DNA of 64,000 nucleotides from Mantamonas sphyraenae (taxonomy: Eukaryota > CRuMs > Mantamonadidae): assembly GCA_026936335.1 (NCBI GenBank), contig JAPMXV010000043.1, positions 496,001-560,000 of the forward strand. The letters are read 5' to 3'. Under the pieces are notes generated by a model. It saw only the letters and a program-made list of their open reading frames with translations, had not been told where the DNA came from and did no database searches. This document shows positions 11,151-21,360 of the stretch, piece by piece. The first letter of the stretch is position 1; each line of letters begins with the position of its first letter. The position numbers and the translations under genes are program-made.

Positions 11151-12251
11151 ATGTCCTCTTCCTCGTCATCGTCATCCTCCTGGTGGGACGTGTTGCGTGA
11201 CAACGCCGCGACCATTCTCTTTGCGGCAAGCACAGCCGCGGCGGGTGCTGCCTACTACAAAAGCAACCAACAGGTCCTTGCCCTGCAGGACAAGTTGGCC
11301 AGTGCGAAAAAGGTCTCCCGCTCCCTGCGTCAGAAAATGGAGGACGGCGCCGCCACCTCTGAGAAGGAACTCGAGGCTCTGCAGGTGAGATCCAAGCTTC
11401 TCCCGGCTCCGACACGTGCGCTGGCACTCGTGTCGGGTCTGTGGGACACGGCACGTGTGTGAAAAGGCACACAGTGTGTTTTTTTGCGCGCTCCCGTGAT
11501 GCATGATTGTTGTGGGAAGCGCACCAGAGCGGCTGACACGTGTGCACAGACTCAGCTCGAGGCAACCAAGAAGCTTCTGCAAGCCCAACTGGCCAGTAGA
11601 GACGTCATCCAATCGCTCGGTAAGTTTCCACGGATGGTTGCGGTCTGTTTACGTGCGACTGACACGTGTGCATGTGTATGTGTCGTTTGCACAGTGGGCA
11701 AACCGGCGCCGTACTTCAAGGCGGACGCCGTGATCAACGGCGACATGGCCGAAGTGAGCCTGGAGGACTATTCCACACGCTACCTCGTGCTCCTCTTCTA
11801 CCCGGGCAACTTCAACAACGAAGTGTGCCGCTCCGAAATCCTGACGTTCAACGAACGTCTGAGCGACTTTGAGGAGCTGGACACGGCAGTGGTTGCAATC
11901 AGCACCGACTCCAAATACTCGCACCTGGCATGGTGCAACAAGAGCAAGGCAGAGGGAGGATTAGGCACGAGTCTGGCACTGCCTCTGGTGTCTGACACCT
12001 CGCACGCAATCTGCAAGGACTACGGCGTGGAAATCAACTCGATGGGCGAAGGGGAAGGCGCGGCCTACCACGCCCTGTTTATCATCAGCAACAGCCAAAT
12101 TGTGCGCCAAAGCACCGTCAATGACGTGCAGGTGGGCAAGAGTGTAAGCGAAGTGATTCGCACGTTGCACTCATTCAAGCACAGCGACGAGACGGGCGAT
12201 GGAATCCCTGCCGAGTGGTATCCGGGCCAGGACGGCGTCGCCCTCTCCTGA
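11151..12251 (+). CDS. Membrane-anchored peroxiredoxin-like protein with altered active site
   Basis: Exons 11151-11384, 11550-11619 and 11695-12251 give 286 residues. A serine run and a hydrophobic anchor (TILFAASTAAAGAAYY) are followed by a coiled coil (about residues 45-100), then a typical-2-Cys peroxiredoxin fold starting VGKPAPYFKADAV. The peroxidatic loop reads FYPGNFNNEVCRSE where the family has FYPLDFTFVCPTE. The cysteine remains, but the motif threonine and the CP proline are lost and one residue is inserted. The C-terminal resolving motif (VCPAxWxPG) reads GIPAEWYPG, with no cysteine. The protein is therefore at best a 1-Cys enzyme and may be a scaffold or a regulator. Its last 102 bp are copied in the right arm of the inverted duplication. 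Confidence 0.85.
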
Positions 12252-12544
12252 CACCACACACACACACGCACACACACGCGTGAGAGAGTGTCTGTGAGTG
12301 AGGAATTCCTCTCGCGGCGTGGTGTAAATCGACGATGCACACCACCACGTCTACGGATCTACGAATGGAAGGGGACGGGGTGCACAAGAGAACGAGACAA
12401 CGTTGCCAATCAACGCCAACAGCCAACCACACCCGCGGTTTCCCTTTTCCCATCTCCTACACCCACCCACCCACCCCATACACACACCCACACACATCAA
12501 CTCCCGGCTCAGCCTCCTGTTGGCGTACAAAACCGTGTCCCATT

Positions 12545-13362
12545 TTACTTTGTCTGGGCCTCCTTCTCCTCCGCACGCTTGGCCCAGATGCCCTTGTGCT
12601 TGGCATCCGAACGAGCCATACGCAGCGTGTAGAACGCCTTGGCGTTTGCCTCCTCTGCAGTGATCGCACGAGCCTTGATGCGCTTGCTCTGCTTGAACAC
12701 CGGGTTGGCCGAGTAGCGAGCCTGCTTGGCAGCAACCAGCTCCTCCTCGCTGCTGTCGCCCTTCTTCGGCTTGCCAGCCTTGCGCGGGAACAGCACCAGG
12801 TTCGCCTGGTACTCAGCCAGACGCTGTGCATTGCGCTGCAGCGAATCTGCGCTGCGGTTGCGGCGGCGGTGGTCCACAGCAATGCCAATCGTCTGCGCAA
12901 ACTTCGGCGAAATACCAGCCTCCTGTACATACACACACGCGCACATACGTCCCATTCCATGTCAGCCACTCTCCTCCATCCCATCCGTCCACCCATCTCC
13001 TCTCCTCTCTCCTCCTTCCCTCGCAAACAGCCTCGTTCTGCAGGCAAACCCCACTCTGAAAAAACCTGCATGCGCATGGCCGCACAAAAACACGCCCCTC
13101 CCTCTTCCCACACACGTACCTTGAGCTCCTCCAGCGTGAAACCACGTCCCAGGCGCACCTTGGTGTTGTATTTGTTGGTCGGGGCACGCACAAACGGGCG
13201 CAGAGCTCCGTCCAGCGGGCGCGGGGCCGTCTTGAGCGCCTTCTTCAGGCGGTTCACACGACGGCGCTTCTTGCCAGCCGGCTGGTCGAACCACGTCACC
13301 ACGTACCGCTGCCAGTACTTCTTGAAATGCCCGTTCGGGATCACGTTGTTGTGCTTCACCAT
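12545..13362 (-). CDS. RPL13: 60S ribosomal protein L13 (eL13), left copy
   Basis: Exons 13362-13120 and 12922-12545 give 206 residues, the usual eL13 length. The start [20 protein letters not shown] and the downstream [14 protein letters not shown] and [20 protein letters not shown] are hallmark eL13 sequence. The C-terminus is basic with [19 protein letters not shown]. The product is a structural protein of the large cytosolic ribosomal subunit. The 197-bp intron interrupts between LEELK and EAGIS. The right arm encodes an identical protein. It is divergent from PACRG, with 444 bp between start codons. Confidence 0.97.
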
Positions 13363-13806
13363 TTCGGCTGTGTGTCCATCCGTGTGTGTGTGTGTCCTCT
13401 GTGTCAGAGCCCTGCTTTCTCCCCGCTCGGCTGATTTCGCCCCCCTCTCCCCCCCTCCAACGCCCTTTCTCCGCCCACACGTCGTTTCAACCACGCTCAC
13501 ACTGCCCACATCCATGTGTGCGTGTGTGTATGTGTGTCACAGTGGTTGGGGAGTACCACGGTGTGTATGGATCAACGTACAATGTGCTTGAGTTGTTGGT
13601 TTGGCTGGCGGGTTGTGCGCTGGCCCAGCAACACACACAAGTGTGCGTGTGCGTGTGCGTGCGTGTGCTATGCACTCAGAGCCCTCTTCCCCCGCACCCG
13701 TCGACACACGCACACACCATGCGTTTAGTCACGTTCTTCCACTGGGTGATCAGAGAGGAGGTGGTGCGCCGGCAAACCCAAGACACCCATCCACCCGACA
13801 ACAGCC
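13363..13806. promoter_or_regulatory. Shared upstream region of eL13 and PACRG, left copy
   Basis: This is a 444-bp gap between two divergent start codons, with GT/CA-rich tracts near 13381-13395, 13515-13535 and 13640-13665. It must hold both promoters. I see no TATA box at a fixed distance. The same region is repeated, with small differences, at 19631-20077. Confidence 0.55.
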
Positions 13807-15051
13807 ATGAGCAGCCGGTTGAACGACACCTTTGCGATGTCGCCGAAGAAGAAGATCACAAAGAAGCAGAAGGGTCGAAAGTCGTCGAACGGATCCGACC
13901 CACCCAAGGCTGGGGCGTACAAGATCCGCAAGGCCAAGGCGAGCGAGTTTCGCAAGTTTTACGAGCGTGGGGACCTGCCGATTGCAGTGGAACACCGTGC
14001 ACTGGGCAACAAGATCCAGTGGAAGGTGGAGATCAGCAAGCTGGACATGCACCACTACCTGCCGATCTTTGTGGACGGCCTGAGCGAGACGGCGCAGCCG
14101 TACAAGTTTCTGGCCCGGGAAGGGACGGCGAACCTGCTGGAGCACGGAGGGAGCAAGATCCTGCCAGGTGAGTGAGGGGAAGTGGGGGCAGGGATGGGGG
14201 CGTGGGACGGGACGAGGCAGGGGGGACTGTGGAATGGGTGTGGGGAGAATGGGACGGGGTGGAAAGCGAGGGAGAGGAAGAGAGCTGACGCAGAGCAACT
14301 GGGAAAACCACAGTGATTCCTCAGCTGATCATCCCGATCAAGCGTAAGTGAGGGTGTGGAGGAGAGGAGAGGCTGGGTTGGAGAGGGTATAGTGGGGTGA
14401 CGTGGAGGCAGTGTGTGTGTGTGTGTGTGTGTGGGAGGCAGGAAGAATGGGGTAACGGTCGTTTCTGACACTCGGGGAGGCGTGTGCGTACGTGTGGATG
14501 CTGTGTGGGGTGGACGTGTGTGTGTGCGTGTGTGTGTGTGGACTGTGCACAGGGGCACTGAACACACGGGACCCGGAGGTTGTGGCCAACATGCTGATTG
14601 TGATCCAGCAGCTGGTGTTGTCTGGAGAGATGATTGGCGAAGCACTTGTGCCGTACTACCGTCAGATTCTGCCTGTGTTTAACCTGTTCAAGAACAAGAA
14701 TGGTGAGTGTGTGGGGAAAGGGGCAGTAGCAGGGGGATGGGGGGTGGCATGAGAGGGAGAGGGAGAGGGAGGGGAGAAGAAAAGGGTGTGCTTGTGTGTT
14801 GATTGAGAGGGGACAAGGGACTGACAGGGAGTGAGGATGACACAACACGTGTGGGTTGGTGATGTGGACGTGGGACACGGACGAGTGCAGTGTCGACGGG
14901 CGACGAGATCGACTATGGGCAGAGGAAGCGGGGAAACCTGGGCGACCTTGTGCAGGAGACGCTGGAGTTGCTGGAGCTGCACGGCGGGGAGGATGCGTTT
15001 ATCAACATCAAGTACATGGTGCCGACGTACGAGTCGTGTGTGCTGGGATGA
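13807..15051 (+). CDS. PACRG: Parkin co-regulated gene protein (PACRG), axonemal, left copy
   Basis: Exons 13807-14167, 14314-14343, 14553-14702 and 14891-15051 give 233 residues. The sequence follows animal PACRG closely: [73 protein letters not shown] and the ending [22 protein letters not shown] is an inner-junction protein joining the A and B tubules of ciliary doublet microtubules, so its presence implies a motile flagellum. Exon 2 is only 30 nt. Introns carry TG microsatellites (14411-14433, 14517-14541). The protein is identical to that of the right copy. Confidence 0.96.
14411..14433. repeat. GT microsatellite in PACRG intron 2
   Basis: A GT dinucleotide run lies in the intron 14344-14552. 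The mirrored copy (about 19005-19024) is a few bases shorter, as expected of replication slippage. Confidence 0.85.
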
Positions 15052-15215
15052 GCAGGGGGCGCCAGCAGGGAGCAAAGCGATTCAAACCAACCAGTTCGCT
15101 ATCGCATCACTTGCGCCACATCCGTTCTCTTGTGCCCACCGTTTGGTCATCCCTGAAACAATTCAATTCCATTGCTCGTTCTCCAAGCATCGTCTTTGCA
15201 CCCAGCCAGACGCGC

Positions 15216-17065
15216 ATGGCCAAACAACGCAAACGCAAAAACCCATTGATGATGCAGAAATCGACGGTGGTTGCGCTTGCCATGGCACTTCTGGTGTCCT
15301 ATGTGTATGCCAATGCGTTTGATGACTACATCAACGCCCCCGACCCGACGTACAACTACAAGCACGTGAACACTGTGCGCGGAGTGGGTGTGACCACGTA
15401 CAACCTGTTCCTGACGTCGCAGAAGTGGCTGACTGCCAATGACAGTGACACGCCCATCTGGACCCACTGGGTGCAGGTGTGTGTTCCGGACTACATCGAA
15501 CCTGGAGCCGATCTGGCCACCCTGTACATCGACGGCGGCCACACGGGCAACATCGACAACCCGCCCAAGGATCCCAACGTGCTGGTTGAGGGTCTCGCTC
15601 TCACCTCGCTGAGTGTGGTACGTTGCCAGTGCACAGCCAAATCCATTGCGCGCTGGCGGGCGTTGTCCCGCATGCTGCTCGGACCCTTTTTTTTTTGGCG
15701 AGATTGCTTCGCTGACACTCGCACACACCCAGTCGAGCACCATTCTGGCCATCCCGGACGAACCCATTGTGTTCACGAACGACCCTGGCCACCGTCGCAC
15801 AGAGGATGCCATCATCGCATACACGTGGTCGCACTTCATCAACAACACCAAGCAACCGAACTGGCTGCTGCGTTTCCCCATGTGCGTGTACTGCGGTGAA
15901 GCGCGCAAGGCGACGTGGCGGTTCGCCGCGTCCACACGCTGCGCAGGCCCAGCTGACACCATCACCGCGCACATCCCTCGCTGCGTGCACACTTTGCGCA
16001 CAGGACCAAGGCCGTTGTCAAGGCCATGGACTCGATCCAGGACTTTGTCAAGACGCTGAAGGACGTGCCGGCAGTGAACGGCTTCGTGGTCGCCGGCGCC
16101 TCCAAGCGCGGATGGTGAGTGTGTAGCAAGGATTGTGAGAGATACCCGTTGCGTACATGGCGTGTCGCTCACACACACACACGCGCGTGCTTCACAGGAC
16201 GACATGGACAACTGGTGCGATGGACAAGCGCGTCAAGGCCATTGTGCCGATTGTGGCACCGGTGGGCCATCTCGTGCAGAGCGTAAACGTGATGTGGCAG
16301 GCTTACGGCAACTGGAGCTTTGCTCTGGATGACTACCTGGCCATGAACGTGATGGAGTACCTGAACAAGCCCGTGTTCCAGGAGATGATGGACCTGGTTG
16401 CACCCATGGCGTATGTGGATCGCATGCTGTACCCCAAGCTGATGATCTGCTCGTGCGGTGACGAGTTCTTCATGCCGGATGCCCCCACGTACATGCTGCC
16501 CGAGTTCAAGGGCCCCATGTACCTGCGCATGGTGCCCAACGCCGAGCACTCGCTGGCGGGCCATCAGGCCGACGTGGCACTGACCATCCAGAACTTCTAC
16601 TGGGCTGTGCTCAAGGGCATCCCTCTGCCGCAGTACACGTGGACACGTGACGAGACCACGGGCGCCATCACGCTCAAGACCGAGACGACGCCGCACAAGG
16701 TCAAGATGTGGCACGCACACAACTATCAGGCACGCGACTTCCGCCTGATCACGTGCGCCGACCCCAAGGACCCCAAGTGCATCAACCCCATCTTCTGGGT
16801 GGAGACGGAGCTGCACGACCAGGGCAACGGAACCTATGTGGCCCACCAGCCCATCCCGCACAACAACGGCTGGGTGGCCTACTTTATCGAGCTCCAGTTC
16901 CAGATGTCTGCCGTGGGCCACCTCGACCCGATGAAGGTGACCACCGACGTGACCATCATGCCCAAGCAGCTGCCCTACCCGCCTTGCGGCGCCAACTGCG
17001 GCAACGACGGCGACGACGTCGCTCCCATGAAGCAGCTGTCTGTTGCTGAACCTCTGGATGAGTAA
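15216..17065 (+). CDS. Secreted PhoPQ-activated/AprA-family protein (alpha/beta-hydrolase fold)
   Basis: Exons 15216-15617, 15733-15881, 16004-16114 and 16198-17065 give 509 residues. A basic leader precedes a strong signal sequence (STVVALAMALLVSYVYA); an alternative start at 15249 would begin MMQKSTVV. Family landmarks are WTHWVQVCVPD, LYIDGGHTG, FTNDPGHRRTEDAIIAYTW and the nucleophile-elbow-like GASKRGWTTW, followed by a CSCGDEFFMPD acid loop and NAEHSL histidine. This is the family of bacterial PqaA and Dictyostelium AprA, a secreted proliferation repressor. Enzymatic activity is not established for it. The gene occupies the centre of the inverted duplication and is single-copy here. Confidence 0.85.
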
Positions 17066-17400
17066 ACATTGGACAGCCTCGCCAATCCCAATTCAATCGA
17101 TCAGTGTGTGCGTGTGAGTGTCGCGTTGGCCTGACCACGAAAACAAACAGAGGTACGACCGAACACATGTGCTGATGACCACAAACACACACGCACGCAT
17201 ACGCACACGCCCGTGGACATTCATATCCTGGCCGACCTTGAGGCGGCGAATGTGTGTGTGTGTGTGTGTGTGTGAGCGTCGGAGCAGGTTGCAAATTGGC
17301 GAGAGGGAGCAGCATGCGCTTTTTGCCTGGTTTCTCGGCCCGCGTTTGGACGAAGGAGGACCCTGTGGGACTAACACATGTGCGCACATCCACACACAGA
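17066..17400 (+). other. Intergenic gap upstream of uS9 with GT microsatellite
   Basis: No coding signal is seen between AprA-like and uS9. The gap contains short CA/TG stretches and a pure GT run at 17251-17274, and must carry the uS9 promoter. Confidence 0.6.
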
Positions 17401-18295
17401 ATGTCGACCAGCGATAACAAGGTGCCGTCTGTGCAGTGCTTCGGCAGGAAGGTAAGGAGGCGAGGAGGCGTGCATGTGTGAGCAAAGCCAAGCGGGGCAA
17501 CCTGCGCTCCCAGGCGTGCTGCAGGCCGGCCACGGCCGAGGATGCTGATCAACAAGTTTGAGATCGGACGGACGACCCATGTGGTTGCCTAATGACCGAC
17601 TACCTTTCGATTTTGAGGCACGTGTGGCCCTGGCGCTGCGCTTGGCGTGGGAAAAACCCGCAAGCTGGGTTTTTTGCATGCGCACCTCGCTGTGTGTGCG
17701 GCCCACACCGCACGCCAGAGCCACACGGTCGGCATGCAGCCACGCACATGTGCGAGACGCATGTCACGCCATGGCGTGGGTGCCGTCGGACAGGGCGTGT
17801 ACAGTGTGATGCGTGCAGGGAGACGCGAGAAACGAGCGTGGACGCTGACGCTCCTCCGGCTCGTGCATTGGATTCGACTTTGTCCTTTTGCACCTCCCAC
17901 AGAAGAACGCCACGGCTGTGGCCTACTGCAAGCAGGGCAAGGGTCTGATCAAGATCAACGGCTGCCCGCTGTCGCTGATCACCCCGGAGATCCTCCGCTA
18001 CAAGGTGTTTGAGCCCATCCTGCTGCTGGGAGAGGAGCGCTTCGCCTACGTGGACATGCGCATCCGTGTGCGTGGTGGTGGTTACACCTCGCAGATCTAC
18101 GCCATCCGTCAGGCCATGTGCAAGGCCCTGATGGCCTTCTACCAGAAGTACGTCGATGAGCTCAGCAAGCGTGAGATCAAGTCCATCCTCATGAGCTACG
18201 ACCGTACGCTCATCGTCGCCGACCCGCGCCGCTGCGAGCCCAAGAAGTTCGGCGGTCCCGGTGCCCGTGCCCGCTACCAGAAGTCGTACCGTTAA
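17401..18295 (+). CDS. RPS16: 40S ribosomal protein S16 (uS9)
   Basis: Exons 17401-17451 and 17903-18295 give 147 residues (animal S16 has 146). The exon junction falls inside the invariant FGRKKNATAVA, and the protein carries [12 protein letters not shown], the [17 protein letters not shown] core and the universal C-terminus [14 protein letters not shown] that reaches the P-site tRNA. The 451-nt intron is the longest clear intron here. It contains an A/C-rich half followed by its complement (17651-17677), able to form a short hairpin. Boxes for a snoRNA were not convincing. The stop lies 78 bp before the right arm of the duplication. Confidence 0.96.
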
Positions 18296-18393
18296 GGTGT
18301 TCTCATGGTTTCCGGGGACAATCAAAATGGAATGTGCTTTTCTCAAGCAACGCTCTTCGCTTTTGTTCTTGTTTCCCTGCTGGCGCCCCCTGC

Positions 18394-19630
18394 TCATCCC
18401 AGCACACACGACTCGTACGTCGGCACCATGTACTTGATGTTGATAAACGCATCCTCCCCGCCGTGCAGCTCCAGCAACTCCAGCGTCTCCTGCACAAGGT
18501 CGCCCAGGTTTCCCCGCTTCCTCTGCCCATAGTCGATCTCGTCGCCCGTCGACACTGCACTCGTCCGTGTCCCACGTCCACATCACCAACCCACACGTGT
18601 TGTGTCATCCTCACTCCCTGTCAGTCCCTTGTCCCCTCTCAATCAACACACAAGCACACACTTTTCTTCTCCCCTTCCTCTCCCTCTCCCTCTCATGCCA
18701 CAACCCCTGCTCCTGCCCCTTTCCCCACACACTCACCATTCTTGTTCTTGAACAGGTTAAACACAGGCAGAATCTGACGGTAGTACGGCACAAGTGCTTC
18801 GCCAATCATCTCTCCAGACAACACCAGCTGCTGGATCACAATCAGCATGTTGGCCACAACCTCCGGGTCCCGTGTGTTCAGTGCCCCTGTGCACAGTCCA
18901 CACACACACACGCACACACACACGTCCACCCCACACAGCATCCACACGTACGCACACGCCTCCCCGAGTGTCAGAAACGACCGTTACCCCATTCTTCCTG
19001 CCTCCCACACACACACACACACACACTGCCTCCACGTCACCCCACTATACCCTCTCCAACCCAGCCTCTCCTCTCCTCCACACCCTCACTTACGCTTGAT
19101 CGGGATGATCAGCTGAGGAATCACTGTGGTTTTCCCAGTTGCTCTGCGTCAGCTCTCTTCCTCTCCCTCGCTTTCCACCCCGTCCCATTCTCCCCACACC
19201 CATTCCACAGTCTCCCCTGCCTCGTCCCGTCCCACGCCCCCATCCCTGCCCCAACCTCCCCTCACTCACCTGGCAGGATCTTGCTCCCTCCGTGCTCCAG
19301 CAGGTTCGCCGTCCCTTCCCGGGCCAGAAACTTGTACGGCTGCGCCGTCTCGCTCAGGCCGTCCACAAAGATCGGCAGGTAGTGGTGCATGTCCAGCTTG
19401 CTGATCTCCACCTTCCACTGGATCTTGTTGCCCAGTGCACGGTGTTCCACTGCAATCGGCAGGTCCCCACGCTCGTAAAACTTGCGAAACTCGCTCGCCT
19501 TGGCCTTGCGGATCTTGTACGCCCCGGCCTTGGGTGGGTCGGATCCGTTCGACGACTTTCGACCCTTCTGCTTCTTTGTGATCTTCTTCTTCGGCGACAT
19601 CGCAAACGTGTCGTTCAACCGGCTGCTCAT
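18394..19630 (-). CDS. PACRG: PACRG, right copy
   Basis: Exons 19630-19270, 19123-19094, 18886-18737 and 18554-18394 give 233 residues with the same amino-acid sequence as the left copy. All splice sites are preserved. In exon 1 I see only silent changes (an alanine codon GCC for GCT; a threonine codon ACG for ACC), whereas the first intron differs at about 3 of 70 bases near its donor. Both copies therefore look functional. The gene is divergent from the right eL13 copy. Confidence 0.95.
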
Positions 19631-20077
19631 GGCTGTTGTCGGGTGGATGGGTGTCTTGGGTTTGCCGGCGCACCACCTCCTCTCTGATCACCCAGTGGAA
19701 GCACGTGACTAAACGCATGGTGTGTGCGTGTGTCGACGGGTGGGGGGAAGAGGGCTCTGAGTGCATCGCACACACGCACACACACACACGCACACTTGTG
19801 TGTGTTGCTGGGCCAGCGCACAACCCGCCAGCCAAACCAACAACTCAAGCACATTGTACGTTGATCCATACACACCGTGGCACTCCCCAACCACTGTGAC
19901 ACACATACACACACGCACACATGGATGTGGGCAGTGTGAGCGTGGTTGAAACGACGTGTGGGCGGAGAAAGAGCGTTGGAGGAGAGTGGGAAGAGAGGGG
20001 GGCGAAATCAGCCGAGCGGGGAGAAAGCAGGGCTCTGACACAGAGGACACACACACACGGATGGACACACAGCCGAA
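19631..20077. promoter_or_regulatory. Shared upstream region of eL13 and PACRG, right copy
   Basis: A 447-bp mirror image of 13363-13806 with small indels in CA/TG tracts and a few substitutions, for example in the stretch around 19975-20000. It is expected to drive both right-arm genes. Confidence 0.55.
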
Positions 20078-20896
20078 ATGGTGAAGCACAACAACGTGAT
20101 CCCGAACGGGCATTTCAAGAAGTACTGGCAGCGGTACGTGGTGACGTGGTTCGACCAGCCGGCTGGCAAGAAGCGCCGTCGTGTGAACCGCCTGAAGAAG
20201 GCGCTCAAGACGGCCCCGCGCCCGCTGGACGGAGCTCTGCGCCCGTTTGTGCGTGCCCCGACCAACAAATACAACACCAAGGTGCGCCTGGGACGTGGTT
20301 TCACGCTGGAGGAGCTCAAGGTACGTGTGTGGGAAGAGGGAGGGGCGTGTTTTTGTGCGGGCCATGCGCATGCAGGTTTTTTCAGAGTGGGGTTTGCGTG
20401 CAGAACGAGGCTGTTTGCGAGGGAAGGAGGAGAGAGGAGAGGAGATGGGTGGACGGATGTGACGGAGGAGAGTGGCTGACATGGAATGGGACGTATGTGC
20501 GTGTGTGTGTATGTACAGGAGGCTGGTATTTCGCCGAAGTTTGCGCAGACGATTGGCATTGCTGTGGACCACCGCCGCCGCAACCGCAGCGCAGATTCGC
20601 TGCAGCGCAATGCACAGCGTCTGGCTGAGTACCAGGCGAACCTGGTGCTGTTCCCGCGCAAGGCTGGCAAGCCGAAGAAGGGCGACAGCAGCGAGGAGGA
20701 GCTGGTTGCTGCCAAGCAGGCTCGCTACTCGGCCAACCCGGTGTTCAAGCAGAGCAAGCGCATCAAGGCTCGTGCGATCACTGCAGAGGAGGCAAACGCC
20801 AAGGCGTTCTACACGCTGCGTATGGCTCGTTCGGATGCCAAGCACAAGGGCATCTGGGCCAAGCGTGCGGAGGAGAAGGAGGCCCAGACAAAGTAA
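20078..20896 (+). CDS. RPL13: 60S ribosomal protein L13 (eL13), right copy
   Basis: Exons 20078-20320 and 20519-20896 encode a 206-residue protein identical to the left copy. I found no difference in the exons, but the intron carries several substitutions and one small indel relative to the left copy. Two intact, divergently placed eL13 genes would double the template for one ribosomal protein. Confidence 0.96.
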
Positions 20897-21195
20897 AATG
20901 GGACACGGTTTTGTACGCCAACAGGAGGCTGAGCCGGGAGTTGATGTGTGTGGGTGTGTGTATGGGGTGGGTGGGTGGGTGTAGGAGATGGGAAAAGGGA
21001 AACCGCGGGTGTGGTTGGCTGTTGGCGTTGATTGGCAACGTTGTCTCGTTCTCTTGTGCACCCCGTCCCCTTCCATTCGTAGATCCGTAGACGTGGTGGT
21101 GTGCATCGTCGATTTACACCACGCCGCGAGAGGAATTCCTCACTCACAGACACTCTCTCACGCGTGTGTGTGCGTGTGTGTGTGTGTGTGTGGTG

Positions 21196-21297
21196 TCAGG
21201 AGAGGGCGACGCCGTCCTGGCCCGGATACCACTCGGCAGGGATTCCATCGCCTGTCTCGTCGCTGTGCTTGAATGAGTGCAACGTGCGAATCACTTC
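21196..21297 (-). pseudogene. Truncated 3' end of the peroxiredoxin gene
   Basis: These 102 bp are the reverse complement of 12150-12251 and encode only the last 33 residues and stop of the peroxiredoxin-like protein. Upstream the sequence becomes unrelated at 21298, so there is no start, anchor or active site. It is a by-product of the inverted duplication. Confidence 0.9.
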
Positions 21298-21360
21298 CAA
21301 CGCTGGACCTCGCCTGCACGAGTGAACCGCAGCTCGACTCAACCTCAAACTGATCTCCAT

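Larger units (their letters stand above)
12150..15071. repeat. Left arm of a large inverted duplication
   Basis: This 2.9-kb stretch is repeated as its reverse complement at 18374-21297. It starts inside the last exon of the peroxiredoxin gene (GAAGTGATTCGC) and ends just after PACRG (GCCAGCAGGGA). Both arms carry the same two genes in mirrored order. Exons are almost identical, while introns show scattered substitutions and small indels. Confidence 0.95.
18374..21297. repeat. Right arm of the large inverted duplication
   Basis: This is the reverse complement of 12150-15071. The outer breakpoint (21297) interrupts the peroxiredoxin coding sequence; the inner breakpoint lies 22 bp beyond the PACRG stop. 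Since only the left side has a whole peroxiredoxin gene, this arm is the derived copy. Confidence 0.95.

Noticed and set aside
17452-17902. A box C/D snoRNA in the uS9 intron
   Set aside because: A loose box-C-like GGATGCTGATC exists near 17540, but no paired box D with terminal stem was found.
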